A stretch of 64,000 nucleotides of DNA from Acinetobacter cumulans (lineage in GTDB: Bacteria; Pseudomonadota; Gammaproteobacteria; Pseudomonadales; Moraxellaceae). The stretch covers positions 2,914,001-2,978,000 of the forward strand of contig NZ_CP035934.2 of NCBI RefSeq assembly GCF_003024525.3. The letters are read 5' to 3'. Under the pieces are notes generated by a model. That model was not told where the DNA came from and did no database searches. It saw only the letters and a list, made by a program, of their open reading frames with translations. Made by a program: the position numbers and the translations under genes. This document shows positions 36,388 through 45,905 of the stretch, one piece after another (within the stretch, counting starts at the first letter, position 1; each line of letters opens with the position of its first letter).

Positions 36388-37914
36388 ATGACAACTATTA
36401 TCAAGCAAGATGACTTGATCACATCGGTTAAAGATGCGCTTCAGTTCATTTCTTACTATCACCCACAAGACTTCATCCAAGCGATGAGCCGTGCGTATGA
36501 CCGTGAAGAAAACAAAGCAGCAAAAGATGCGATCGCTCAAATCTTAATTAACTCTCGTATGTGTGCAGAAGGTCATCGCCCGATCTGCCAAGATACAGGT
36601 ATTGTTAACGTATTCGTTGAAGTGGGCATGGACGTTAAATTTGATTTAACGATGAGCTTAGATGATGCGATTAACGAAGGTGTACGCCAAGGTTACCTAG
36701 AAAATTCTAACGTACTTCGTGCTTCTGTACTTGCAGACCCTGCATTTGGTCGTAAGAATACCAAAGACAACACCCCTGCTGTGATCTATCACAAACTTGT
36801 TCCTGGTAACAAAGTAGATATTACTGTGGCAGCTAAGGGTGGCGGTTCAGAAAACAAATCTAAACTTGCAATGCTTAACCCATCTGATTCAATCGTGGAT
36901 TGGGTTCTTAAAACTGTTCCGACTATGGGTGCAGGCTGGTGTCCTCCTGGTATGTTGGGTATTGGTATTGGTGGTACTGCAGAAAAAGCCATGATGCTTG
37001 CAAAAGAAGCATTAATGGAAGAACTCGACATGGACGAATTACTTCGTCGCGGTCCACAAAGCAAACTTGAAGAACTTCGTATCGAAATCTTCGAAAAAGT
37101 AAATGCGCTTGGTATTGGTGCTCAAGGTCTTGGCGGCTTAACAACTGTACTCGACATCAAAATTAAAGATTACCCATGTCACGCTGCAGGCAAACCAGTC
37201 GGTATGATTCCGAACTGTGCTGCAACTCGTCATGCACACTTCACGCTTGATGGTTCTGGTATTGCACATATCATGGCGCCTAAACTTGAAGATTACCCAG
37301 AAGTGACTTGGGATTCTTCAACGTCTAAACGTGTAGATCTAGACAACATCACGCAAGAAGAAATGAACGCTTGGCAGCCAGGCGACACGCTTCTGCTTAA
37401 CGGTACCATCTATACAGGTCGTGACGCTGCGCACAAACGTATGGTTGACATGCTAAACAACGGTGAAGAACTTCCTGTTGATCTTAAAGGCAAGTTTATC
37501 TACTACGTAGGCCCAGTTGATCCAGTTGGTGACGAAGTTGTAGGCCCTGCAGGTCCAACAACTGCAACGCGTATGGACAAGTTCACACGTCAAGTGCTTG
37601 AAGCAACTGGCATGTTCGGTATGATTGGTAAAGCTGATCGTGGTCCTGCTGCTGTTGAAGCAATTAAAGACAATAAAGCAACTTACTTAATGGCTGTGGG
37701 CGGCGCTGCATACTTAGTATCGAAAGCCATTCGTGAAGCTGAAGTTGTTGCTTTCGCAGACCTTGGTATGGAAGCAATCTACAAATTTGTCGTTAAAGAT
37801 ATGCCTGTATCTGTAGCAGTTGACGTAAACGGTACTTCTGTACACGCAACTGCACCAAAAATCTGGCAAGCTAAAATTGGTAAAATTCCAGTAGTTGACG
37901 CTGCTGCAAAATAA
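36388..37914 (+). CDS. fumA: Fumarate hydratase, class I (iron-sulfur)
   Basis: 508 residues. Class I fumarases use an oxygen-sensitive [4Fe-4S] cluster to hydrate fumarate to malate. Candidate cluster Cys lie in CAEGHRPICQDTGIVNVFV (near 65-75), GAGWCPPGMLGIGIGG (near 188) and GMIPNCAATRHAHF (near 275). The C-terminal half has the beta domain with GPTTATRMDKFTRQVLEATG and KADRGPAAVEAIKDNKATYL. Codon use is biased, as in highly expressed genes. A strong terminator follows directly. Confidence 0.95.
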   Translation: MTTIIKQDDLITSVKDALQFISYYHPQDFIQAMSRAYDREENKAAKDAIAQILINSRMCAEGHRPICQDTGIVNVFVEVGMDVKFDLTMSLDDAINEGVRQGYLENSNVLRASVLADPAFGRKNTKDNTPAVIYHKLVPGNKVDITVAAKGGGSENKSKLAMLNPSDSIVDWVLKTVPTMGAGWCPPGMLGIGIGGTAEKAMMLAKEALMEELDMDELLRRGPQSKLEELRIEIFEKVNALGIGAQGLGGLTTVLDIKIKDYPCHAAGKPVGMIPNCAATRHAHFTLDGSGIAHIMAPKLEDYPEVTWDSSTSKRVDLDNITQEEMNAWQPGDTLLLNGTIYTGRDAAHKRMVDMLNNGEELPVDLKGKFIYYVGPVDPVGDEVVGPAGPTTATRMDKFTRQVLEATGMFGMIGKADRGPAAVEAIKDNKATYLMAVGGAAYLVSKAIREAEVVAFADLGMEAIYKFVVKDMPVSVAVDVNGTSVHATAPKIWQAKIGKIPVVDAAAK

Positions 37915-37925
37915 TTTTGTCCAGT

Positions 37926-37955
37926 AAAAAAGCACCCTACAGGGTGCTTTTTTTT
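37926..37955 (+). terminator. Terminator after the fumarase gene
   Basis: A perfect stem AAAAAAGCACCC / GGGTGCTTTTTT with a TACA loop. Confidence 0.95.
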
Positions 37956-38075
37956 GGTCTGCTGTTTTTATTGCCTTATATCGCCAAATCCTTTGTGCTG
38001 TATTTAAGACCTGTTATGCTTTTTAGCTTAATAAAAGATAATGCAGATAAAAATATAAGCCGGAAGATGAATAAG

Positions 38076-38639
38076 ATGCGATGGAAATTTAAGATAAAAC
38101 CCTCGATCTATCGTGCTCTGCTTCTCAGCACGAGTGTATTGATGAGTTCTGCCTTAATGGCTCAACCCGTTCAAGAAAAAACCTTAGATCATTTAATCGA
38201 ACTTTCTAATTTTACTGGAATGATTGCTCAGTCCAATCAGAATATGCGCCCAATGTTTGATGCACAAGCCGAAGATATTTTGAAAAATAATTTGGGTGTG
38301 CTTGAGCTTTCGAGTGAGCAAAAACATGTCGCTCAAAAAATCAGTTTATTGCTACAAAAGACCAATGAAGCAATTATTAGCAATCCTAAATTTTTACACA
38401 TGATTCGCAAGAACTTCCAACAAACCTATACAGAAGAAGAAGCACAAGCTTATATTCAGTTTCTTAGCACACCAATGGGACAATCGATTAACCGTAAAAG
38501 CAGTGTCATGACCAATAATATTCTGCAAGAAACCTTAGCGATTAGTAATGAAATTCTAAACCAACCCTTACAAATGCAGAAATTTAATGAGCAATTGGCT
38601 AGCCTCATTCAGCCCCTGCTTTTAAAAAGCAAAAGCTAA
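38076..38639 (+). CDS. DUF2059-like exported protein
   Basis: About 187 residues from the ATG at 38076, chosen because GGAAG lies nine bases upstream; an ATG at 38067 would add three residues. The reading frame extends back through the fumarase terminator and that part is not coding. The N-terminus is basic, then hydrophobic (ALLLSTSVLMSSALMAQP), a Sec signal peptide likely cut after the ALMA stretch. The mature part is helical with EEEAQAYIQFLSTPMGQSIN, the hallmark of DUF2059 proteins (growth-stage periplasmic helical domains). Function unknown. Confidence 0.75.
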   Translation: MRWKFKIKPSIYRALLLSTSVLMSSALMAQPVQEKTLDHLIELSNFTGMIAQSNQNMRPMFDAQAEDILKNNLGVLELSSEQKHVAQKISLLLQKTNEAIISNPKFLHMIRKNFQQTYTEEEAQAYIQFLSTPMGQSINRKSSVMTNNILQETLAISNEILNQPLQMQKFNEQLASLIQPLLLKSKS

Positions 38640-38673
38640 CTGTTCAGCACAGTCCAAAGCAATCCACTGCACC

Positions 38674-39390
38674 TTACCAGGTCAGTGGATTCCATAATTT
38701 GAATGGCTTCACCAACTGAACATCTGTTTTAGGATCATACTTTTCTGCTTTTAATTTTTGAGCACTGTGTCGAACTTTGCCTCGTTGTTCATCTTGTGCC
38801 ACAAAGTTATAACTTGACGATTTTCTTTCAGTAAATGCAATTTCACTGCGCCCTGTTTGATCCGACATTAACATTAAAGCACCACTAACCGAACGACGTG
38901 TCGCCATGTTTTCTTCATCATATTTAATAAAATATGATTGCCCTGCTTCTACTGTAAAGTCGAGGTACTTGGGTTTTTGAAAGTGATTTACCCCCAATGG
39001 CCGACTGGTTGATAATCGATAGTTTCCTGCTGGCAATTCCACCCAATAATAGTGATTGTTTAATAGACTCGGAATACGTTCACTATTGAGAAATAAACTA
39101 CTCGCAACAATTTCTTGCCGATTCCATTTACTGTCTGGACGGTATAAATACACAATTGCTGCTTGAGAATGCTGTGGCTCTACGGTCTGAAAATGACGGC
39201 CTTGTTTTTGATTCACCCAGCCACCAATGGTAAACATACCAAGACGGTATTGTTCCATAATACCAGGTGCTTGCTCTGGATTGACGGATTTTAAGGTTGA
39301 GCTTAACGCTGGTTGTTGTTCAACACTTGATTTTCCATGACAGCCCAGCAACGCCAAACTACTTAATATGGTGATATATACAACACGCAT
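38674..39390 (-). CDS. DUF2846-like lipoprotein (238 aa)
   Basis: Start at the ATG 39390 (MRVVYITILSSLALLGC), with GAGGG about seven bases upstream; an ATG two codons earlier overlaps that site. Lipobox LLGC, +2 His. The mature protein has AAIVYLYRPDSKWNRQEIVAS and LPAGNYRLSTSRPLG, typical of DUF2846 domains (VYxYRP near the start, PxGxYxL later). It converges with the DUF2059 gene; the two stops are only 34 bp apart. Function unknown, envelope location expected. Confidence 0.72.
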   Translation of the reverse strand: MRVVYITILSSLALLGCHGKSSVEQQPALSSTLKSVNPEQAPGIMEQYRLGMFTIGGWVNQKQGRHFQTVEPQHSQAAIVYLYRPDSKWNRQEIVASSLFLNSERIPSLLNNHYYWVELPAGNYRLSTSRPLGVNHFQKPKYLDFTVEAGQSYFIKYDEENMATRRSVSGALMLMSDQTGRSEIAFTERKSSSYNFVAQDEQRGKVRHSAQKLKAEKYDPKTDVQLVKPFKLWNPLTW

Positions 39391-39522
39391 GATCATCCCT
39401 CACTGCGTTTTTTCTTATTGTCGGCTAACTTTCTTTTAAAACTTCGACTTTTAAAATTATGATGTTTAGGCATCCGCGCCAATCATCTGAGAGTAACATT
39501 CAGTTTTTATTTTTTAAATAAA

Positions 39523-39555
39523 AAACGTGTGAAAAACAGCGTTTTCCACACGTTT
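39523..39555 (-). terminator. Terminator after clpX
   Basis: On the reverse strand, AAACGTGTGGAAAA pairs with TTTTCACACGTTT (one bulge) across a 6-base loop, followed by a T-rich tract. Lies 50 bp after the clpX stop. Confidence 0.85.
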
Positions 39556-39604
39556 CTGACGAATAGCAGGCTTTAAATTTCAAGCCTGTTCGGCCAACTG
39601 TTGA

Positions 39605-40915
39605 TTAAGCAGATTTTGAATCAATGACTTTCAAATCTGCTTTTGGTGCGACTTCTTCTTGAGTTTTTGGCTGACGCTCAGCTTTAAACTCAGGTTTCTC
39701 TTCACCGTTAATTACAGCTTCATTGACCACAACCGTGCCAACGTCTGTGCGACTTGGCAAGTCATACATGGTTTCAAGTAGTGAATTTTCTAAAATAGAA
39801 CGTAAACCACGTGCACCCGTATTACGGTCTAATGCTTTTTTAGCCACAGCGCGTAATGCTGAATCTTCAAATACTAAATCAACATTTTCCATATCAAATA
39901 AATATTGATATTGACGTGTTAATGCATTTTTAGGTTCTGTCAAAATTTGCATCAATGCTTCTTCATCCAACTCATCTAAAGTAGCAATCACTGGCAAACG
40001 ACCGATAAATTCAGGAATCAAACCAAATTTAACCAAGTCAGTTGCTTCAACTTGACGGAACAAGTCAGAAAGCTTTTTAGATTCGTCTTTCTTACGCACT
40101 TCAGCGGTAAAACCAATACCACCTTTTTCTTGGCGCTGTTGTACAATTTTCTCTAAACCAGAGAATGCACCACCACAAATGAAGAGAATATTCGAAGTAT
40201 CAATTTGAATAAATTCTTGCTGTGGATGCTTGCGACCACCTTGAGGTGGAATTGACGCAACTGTACCTTCAATCATTTTCAGCAAGGCTTGCTGTACACC
40301 TTCACCAGACACGTCACGTGTAATCGACGGGTTCTCTGATTTACGAGTAATTTTGTCAATTTCATCAATATAGATAATGCCTTTTTGGGCTTTTTCTACA
40401 TCGTAGTCCGCTTTTTGCAAAAGCTTTTGAACAATATTCTCTACGTCTTCACCCACATAGCCTGCTTCAGTTAGTGTTGTTGCATCTGCCATTGCAAATG
40501 GAACATCTAACAAACGTGCAAGCGTTTGAGCAAGTAAAGTCTTACCAGAACCTGTTGGACCGACGAGCATGATGTTACTTTTTGAAAGCTCAACGCCATC
40601 TTCAGGCTTTTTACCGCTGGTCGAAACTTTCAAACGTTTGTAATGGTTATATACCGCTACAGACAGCGTCTTTTTCGCAACATCTTGACCAATCACATAT
40701 TGGTCTAAGGCAGCACGGATCTCATGCGGTTTTGGTAATGGCTTAGAAGCCCAATCACTCGAATCAACTTGTTGACTGGTTTGTACTAAGTCTAAGCATA
40801 CGTCCACACATTCATTACAGATATATGCGTCCTCGCCTGCGATCAGTTTCCCGACTTCAGACTGCGTTTTACCGCAAAATGAACAATGCTTTTGTCCTTG
40901 AGGATGTTCGGACAT
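39605..40915 (-). CDS. clpX: ATP-dependent protease ATP-binding subunit ClpX
   Basis: 436 residues from the ATG at 40915 (GGAG five bases upstream; a GTG two codons earlier is less likely). The N-terminal zinc-binding domain has CSFCGKTQ and CNECVDVC. The AAA+ core has Walker A GPTGSGKT near 118, pore loop GYVGEDVE, Walker [11 protein letters not shown] and arginine-finger/sensor region [14 protein letters not shown]. It unfolds tagged proteins (for example ssrA-tagged) and feeds them to ClpP. It lies 29 bp downstream of clpP in the conserved tig-clpP-clpX cluster. Confidence 0.97.
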   Translation of the reverse strand: MSEHPQGQKHCSFCGKTQSEVGKLIAGEDAYICNECVDVCLDLVQTSQQVDSSDWASKPLPKPHEIRAALDQYVIGQDVAKKTLSVAVYNHYKRLKVSTSGKKPEDGVELSKSNIMLVGPTGSGKTLLAQTLARLLDVPFAMADATTLTEAGYVGEDVENIVQKLLQKADYDVEKAQKGIIYIDEIDKITRKSENPSITRDVSGEGVQQALLKMIEGTVASIPPQGGRKHPQQEFIQIDTSNILFICGGAFSGLEKIVQQRQEKGGIGFTAEVRKKDESKKLSDLFRQVEATDLVKFGLIPEFIGRLPVIATLDELDEEALMQILTEPKNALTRQYQYLFDMENVDLVFEDSALRAVAKKALDRNTGARGLRSILENSLLETMYDLPSRTDVGTVVVNEAVINGEEKPEFKAERQPKTQEEVAPKADLKVIDSKSA

Positions 40916-40944
40916 ATTCACTCCAATATAAAAATCTTTAAATT

Positions 40945-41550
40945 TTATGGACGTTTAGATAAAACTTCGTCCACAAGACCATATTCTTTTGCCTGCTGTG
41001 CAGTCATAAAGTTATCACGGTCAGTATCTTTTGCTAAACGCTCGTAGTCTTGGCCACTGTGTTCAGCCATTAAACGATTCAAACGTTCTTTAATAAACAG
41101 AATTTCACGCGCATGAATCTCAATATCAGATGCTTGACCACGGAAACCACCAAGTGGTTGGTGAATCATCACACGTGCATTTTCAAGGCAATAGCGCTTA
41201 CCTTTGGCACCAGCATTCAGTAAGAACGCACCCATCGATGCCGCTTGACCCATACAGTAAGTCACCACGTCTGGTTTAATAAACTGCATTGTGTCGTAAA
41301 TCGCCATACCAGCAGTCACTGAACCGCCCGGTGAGTTGATATACAAATGGATATCTTTATCTGGGTTTTCAGCTTCTAAAAACAACATTTGCGCAACGAT
41401 TAAGTTCGCCATGTTATCTTCCACTTCACCTGTTAAAAAGATGACGCGTTCGCGCAAAAGGCGCGAGTAAATATCGAAAGAACGTTCGCCGCGTGATGAC
41501 TGTTCAACCACCATTGGCACAAGTGCGTTTTCAATTGTTGGAACATACAT
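40945..41550 (-). CDS. clpP: ATP-dependent Clp protease proteolytic subunit
   Basis: 201 residues from the ATG at 41550 ([20 protein letters not shown]); the 28 codons upstream in frame do not fit. The serine-protease triad is visible: Ser in [14 protein letters not shown] near 102, His in VMIHQPLGG near 127 and Asp in DTDRDNFM near 176. It forms the 14-mer chamber served by ClpX. Same strand as tig, separated by a strong terminator, so clpP-clpX probably has its own promoter. Confidence 0.97.
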   Translation of the reverse strand: MYVPTIENALVPMVVEQSSRGERSFDIYSRLLRERVIFLTGEVEDNMANLIVAQMLFLEAENPDKDIHLYINSPGGSVTAGMAIYDTMQFIKPDVVTYCMGQAASMGAFLLNAGAKGKRYCLENARVMIHQPLGGFRGQASDIEIHAREILFIKERLNRLMAEHSGQDYERLAKDTDRDNFMTAQQAKEYGLVDEVLSKRP

Positions 41551-41701
41551 ACGTTTATTTATTCCTGAATTTTTCTGAGTTGACCCATATTCACAATATG
41601 AGGGATATTTTTCGAAAATGCAAAAGTTTCCCAATTAAATAACAGATATTTTTTGCATAAGCATTGTGAATTTAGGACATATTCCATTGCGCTTTGGCGA
41701 T

Positions 41702-41730
41702 AAAAAAAGGCGCTCTAAGCGCCTTTTTTT
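41702..41730 (-). terminator. Terminator between tig and clpP
   Basis: Stem AAAAAAAGGCGCT / AGCGCCTTTTTTT with a short CTA loop, immediately after the tig stop. Symmetric, so functional in either direction. Confidence 0.92.
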
Positions 41731-41743
41731 ATTTAGCTAAGAA

Positions 41744-43075
41744 TTAGCCTTGTTGACGAGCTTGTTGCTCTTTCAATAAGTCTTCATAGCTTACTTTTGT
41801 ATCTGTTACTTTAGCAGACGCTAAGATGTGATCTACAACTTGATCTTCAAGAATAACAGCTTCGATTTGAGCGCGCTGTTGCTTGTCGTTGTTGAAGTAT
41901 TCAATCACTTCTTTAGGATCTTCGTAAGAAGAAGCCATGTCTTCGATGTATGCATCTACACGTGCAGCATCAACTTCGATTTTAGCTTCAGCTAAAACTT
42001 TGCTTACCAATACGCCAAGTTTAACTGCTTTTTCAGCTTGTTCTTTGAACAATTCATCTGGTAGCATGCTTGAGTCAAATGCTTTCGCACCTTGAGCACC
42101 AAACTGTTGAGTGAATTGTTGGATCATTTGTTGACGTTGACGATCAATTTCTTGAGTCAACATTGCTTCTGGAAGCTCAACTTCGTTCGCAGCTACAAGG
42201 GCATCAAAAGTTGCACCTTTCACTTGGTTGCGAAGACCGTTTTTCACTTCACGTTCCATGTTTTTACGAACGTCAGCTTTAAGTTTTTCAACGCCTTCTT
42301 CTTCAGTTAGACCGAAGATTTTAAGGAATTCAGCATCAATTTCTGGAAGCTTTTGTTTTTCAACAAGTTTAACAGTGATTTTGAATTGAGCAGCTTTACC
42401 AGCAAGGTTTTCGGCTTGGTAGTCAGCAGGGAAAGTTACATCGATAACTTTTTCTTCGCCTTTCTTCATACCAACGATGCCGTCTTCGAAGCCAGGAATC
42501 ATGCGACCAGAACCTAAAACAAGTTTAAAGTCTTCTGCAGAACCACCTTCAAATTTTTCGCCATCAACTGAACCTTCGAAATCAAAAGTTACTTGCATGT
42601 CTTTTTTAGCCATGCCTTTTGTTTCAGCCCAAGCTGCACGTTGTTTTTGAAGATTTTCAATCATCTTCTCAACGTCTTTGTCATTTACTTCAGTTGCTTT
42701 ACGTTCAACAGCTAAACCGTCAAATTTAACTTCAACTTCTGGGTAAACTTCTACAGTTGCTTCATAAACTAAAGCATCATCTTTAAGTTCAGACTTTTCG
42801 ATGTTCGGCATGCCAACAGCGTTGATTTTTTCTTGTTGAATTGCTTCAAACACAGTGTCACGAATAATGTCGTTCACTACTTCTTGGTAAATGCCCGCGC
42901 CATATTCACGACGAACAACGTTTACAGGCACTTTACCTTGACGGAAGCCGTTGATCTTCACAGTTTTGGCAGTGCGTTTCAAGCGAGCTTCAAATTGCTC
43001 GTTAATACGGCTCGTCGGTACAGATACATTTAAACGACGGGCAACGCCCGAAACCGCTTCAGAAGTTACTTGCAT
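41744..43075 (-). CDS. tig: Trigger factor, ribosome-associated chaperone and prolyl isomerase
   Basis: 443 residues. The N-terminal ribosome-binding domain has the signature [17 protein letters not shown] (near 43-60). The central FKBP-type PPIase domain (about 150-235) has [20 protein letters not shown] and [18 protein letters not shown]. The C-terminal helical chaperone arms end [16 protein letters not shown]. It binds at the ribosome exit tunnel. Heads the tig-clpP-clpX cluster. Confidence 0.97.
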   Translation of the reverse strand: MQVTSEAVSGVARRLNVSVPTSRINEQFEARLKRTAKTVKINGFRQGKVPVNVVRREYGAGIYQEVVNDIIRDTVFEAIQQEKINAVGMPNIEKSELKDDALVYEATVEVYPEVEVKFDGLAVERKATEVNDKDVEKMIENLQKQRAAWAETKGMAKKDMQVTFDFEGSVDGEKFEGGSAEDFKLVLGSGRMIPGFEDGIVGMKKGEEKVIDVTFPADYQAENLAGKAAQFKITVKLVEKQKLPEIDAEFLKIFGLTEEEGVEKLKADVRKNMEREVKNGLRNQVKGATFDALVAANEVELPEAMLTQEIDRQRQQMIQQFTQQFGAQGAKAFDSSMLPDELFKEQAEKAVKLGVLVSKVLAEAKIEVDAARVDAYIEDMASSYEDPKEVIEYFNNDKQQRAQIEAVILEDQVVDHILASAKVTDTKVSYEDLLKEQQARQQG

Positions 43076-43255
43076 GGCTTCCTCGATATTTTGTTAGTAA
43101 AAACAGTTTTTAAAAAAGTGCCACATTATATGACAACATTTCAAGATATACAAAAGCGGATTATAACACCATACATATCAGCATGAAGGATGAACTTTCA
43201 GTTTACATAGAATCTAGAAATTACATTTTAAATTGGTTATTTTTTAATTTATTAT

Positions 43256-43282
43256 TGCAAATGATAAACTTTCTCATTATTA
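43256..43282. promoter_or_regulatory. Fur-box-like site upstream of the first siderophore receptor
   Basis: AATGATAAAC followed by TTTCTCATTATT keeps the inverted AATGA/TCATT ends and GATAA-like hexamers of Fur sites, about 60 bp before the start codon. Match is partial. Confidence 0.5.
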
Positions 43283-43340
43283 TTAGCGCGCAACTTCTTA
43301 ACTGATTGTTTTTTTTTATTTTATTTAGCGGATTTTTACC

Positions 43341-45557
43341 ATGGGACATATTAAAAACCATAAAAGGCGTGCTCACTTAGCAGCCACTTCACTTATTAGC
43401 ATTTCATCCCCCCTAGCTTTTGCTAGTGATGATAAAAATGTGCAACAGATGGATAAGATCACTGTTGTTACTGAGCAACAAGATAGCTATTACATTAAAG
43501 AATCCAGTAATACCAAAATAACGACGCCTTTATTAGACACTGCACGTACGATCAATATTATTTCTAAAAAAGAGATTGATGAACGTGGCGCAACGTCTTT
43601 ACAAGATATTCTACGCACAACCCCTGGTGTCACTTTAGGTGCTGGCGAAGGTGGTACGCCTATGGGCGACCGTCCATTTATTCGTGGCTATGAGGCGAGT
43701 ACTGACATTTTAATTGATGGTATGCGTGATTTTGCCCGTGGTTCACACGAGGCTTTTAATCTCGAAGCTGTCGAGGTGACTAAAGGGCCAGGTTCTGTGT
43801 ATTCAGGTCGTGGTTCGACAGGCGGCACCATTAACCTCATTACTAAAAAACCTAAAGATCGTACTGAATCTGAAGTGACGTCGGAATATCAAAATTCAGG
43901 TAAAGGCCAAACCAAATATCGCTTTACCACTGACAATAATGTGGTGTTAAGTGATCATATTGCAGTTCGTTTGAATGCCATGCTCGATCAAGGCGAAGTC
44001 GCACGCCGTAATGGCGTCGATGTTGACCGTTGGGGCATTGCACCCACCATTACATTTGGCTTGAATACCCCTACACGCGTCACCGCTGGCTACAGTCGTT
44101 TAGAGTTTAACGATACCCCAGATATGGGTTTACCATTTAGCAATGCTAAAAATCCAGATCGTAAGACCCCAATTGAAACGATGCCATTTGAAACTAACTT
44201 TGGCCGACCAGACATCGACTTTAGAAACTATACATCTGAAAGTTTCGACTTAAGTCTCCAACATGATTTCAATGAAAAATTTAAACTCAATTTTGTTGCT
44301 CGTGATTTAGAAACGATCCAAGATTATTTCTTTACGCGTTTAAGTTTTGGCTGTGCAGCCAGCAGTGGTACAGCATGTGAAACTGAATCCAATGGTTTAA
44401 CGTATGAGCGTAATGATCGTACGTCTTACCGTACCAGTCATGTCAATAGTGCACAAATCAATTTACAAGGCGAATTCAATACTGGGGCGATTAAACATAA
44501 TTTGGTCACAGGAGTGGATTACAGCAAAGAGCGTATTGGCAATAAGACCATGACCGTCACTGGTGCAGGTCGTGAGGTGACTGATTTCTATAATCCAACC
44601 AATCCAGCACATCCTAATTTCAACATTGCTTATGGTGACCATGCAAAAGCTGGTGAAATTAAAAACTTAGGTGTTTACGTCACAGATACTATTGGTCTCA
44701 ATGATAAATTGGACTTAAATCTTGGTATCCGTTTTGATGATTATGAATCGACTAACTTTAAAGATACTGTTTCAGACAATTTAGTGAGCTATCAAGTTGG
44801 TTCAATTTTCAAAATTACACCAAATGGTCGTTTATATGCGAACTATGCAACATCACTGAATCCAAGTGGTGATAACTTAGGTCAAGCTGGCGGTGCAGAT
44901 GGTGTCTCAAGTGGTAACCGTTTAGCAGACAATATTGATCCTGAAAAAAGTCGCAGTATTGAAATTGGTACAAAATGGGAGCTGTTTAATCAACGTTTAG
45001 GCTTAAACGCTGCGCTATTTGAAACGCGTAAAACCAATGCACGATCAACAGACCCACAGGGCATCGTCACCATTGATGGTGAAAACCGTGTTCGTGGTAT
45101 TGAATTGAGTGCAACAGGCAAACTTACACCGCGTTGGGATATTTCCGCAGGTTATAGCTATTTAGATAGTGAGCTATTAGATGGTGGTTATGTGAATGCA
45201 GGAACAAGTGCTGCACCTAACTATGTAACTAACCCATCTAATGGCAACCAGTTAAAATTCATTGCTAAACACAATGCAAATTTGTGGACCACGTACCAAG
45301 TGATGGACAAATTCACTGTCGGTGGCGGTGCAACCTACATGGGTAAACGCTTCGTTGATGATAGTAACGACTACTACCTACCCGATCACTTACGTTTAGA
45401 TGCCTTTGCGAGTTATCAACTTATGCCTGAATTTGGTTTGCAATTGAATGTTAACAATATTACTAATGAACGTATTTATGATGCGTCTCACGTTGGCGTT
45501 TTCTCAACAGTCGCACCAGGCCGTTCATTCTCTGTAAAAGGTACATATCGTTTTTAA
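43341..45557 (+). CDS. TonB-dependent siderophore receptor 1 (PiuA/Fiu-like)
   Basis: 738 residues with an N-terminal export signal ending ...ISSPLAFA and a TonB-box-like ITVV near residue 39. The plug domain (about 50-165) has TPGVTLGAGEGGTPMGDRPF and IRGYEASTDILIDGMRD, the GAGEGG form seen in PiuA-type catecholate receptors. A 22-strand barrel follows, ending with the terminal Phe (VKGTYRF) recognised for barrel insertion. A Cys pair (GCAASSGTACET) probably closes an outer loop. It resembles receptor 2 more than receptor 3. Substrate probably a catecholate siderophore-iron complex; exact ligand unknown. Confidence 0.9.
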   Translation: MGHIKNHKRRAHLAATSLISISSPLAFASDDKNVQQMDKITVVTEQQDSYYIKESSNTKITTPLLDTARTINIISKKEIDERGATSLQDILRTTPGVTLGAGEGGTPMGDRPFIRGYEASTDILIDGMRDFARGSHEAFNLEAVEVTKGPGSVYSGRGSTGGTINLITKKPKDRTESEVTSEYQNSGKGQTKYRFTTDNNVVLSDHIAVRLNAMLDQGEVARRNGVDVDRWGIAPTITFGLNTPTRVTAGYSRLEFNDTPDMGLPFSNAKNPDRKTPIETMPFETNFGRPDIDFRNYTSESFDLSLQHDFNEKFKLNFVARDLETIQDYFFTRLSFGCAASSGTACETESNGLTYERNDRTSYRTSHVNSAQINLQGEFNTGAIKHNLVTGVDYSKERIGNKTMTVTGAGREVTDFYNPTNPAHPNFNIAYGDHAKAGEIKNLGVYVTDTIGLNDKLDLNLGIRFDDYESTNFKDTVSDNLVSYQVGSIFKITPNGRLYANYATSLNPSGDNLGQAGGADGVSSGNRLADNIDPEKSRSIEIGTKWELFNQRLGLNAALFETRKTNARSTDPQGIVTIDGENRVRGIELSATGKLTPRWDISAGYSYLDSELLDGGYVNAGTSAAPNYVTNPSNGNQLKFIAKHNANLWTTYQVMDKFTVGGGATYMGKRFVDDSNDYYLPDHLRLDAFASYQLMPEFGLQLNVNNITNERIYDASHVGVFSTVAPGRSFSVKGTYRF

Positions 45558-45576
45558 AAATTTGTACTAAGCACAC

Positions 45577-45611
45577 AAAAGGATGCTCATTTTAGGTTGA
45601 GCATCCTTTTT
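45577..45611 (+). terminator. Terminator after receptor 1
   Basis: Stem AAAAGGATGCTCA / TGAGCATCCTTTT with an 8-base loop and a following T. Confidence 0.9.
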
Positions 45612-45848
45612 CCACACCACATCTCAAATCTTATATTGTTCAATACTTTCCGGACTTCTTCTTTTGTATGAAGATAGTACTGGAAATCATTCATAATTAA
45701 TTTCAATAAATAGTTTGTTTTTTAATCTAAATAATCAATATCTATTAAAATCAGTGGATTGTTTACATATTATTACACTATTTCATCTTATATATAGATT
45801 ATATATTACTAATCTATTGTCAAAAACAATAGCAAAGACAAGTAAAAA
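45612..45848. other. AT-rich intergenic stretch between receptors 1 and 2
   Basis: With the flanking terminator and Fur-like site this gap exceeds 300 bp. No gene is supported. It is strongly AT-rich and likely contains promoter elements for receptor 2. Confidence 0.5.
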
Positions 45849-45874
45849 CAAATAAGAATTATTATTATTCGCAA
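45849..45874. promoter_or_regulatory. Fur-box-like site upstream of receptor 2
   Basis: Read on the reverse strand: GCGAATAATAATAATTCTTA, similar to the Fur pattern AATGATAATAATTCTCATT. It lies about 30 bp before the receptor start codon. Confidence 0.5.
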
Positions 45875-45905
45875 ACTAATTCACAACTATATTTTCAGGG
45901 TTGAA

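Noticed and set aside
37917..38075. N-terminal extension of the DUF2059 reading frame
   Set aside because: It runs through the fumarase terminator and would precede the signal peptide; the start at 38076 has a better ribosome site.
39785..39802. Copy of the TTCTAAAATAGAAC-type sequence inside clpX
   Set aside because: It lies within a well-conserved coding region and is explained by codons; it shows that this short core can arise by chance.
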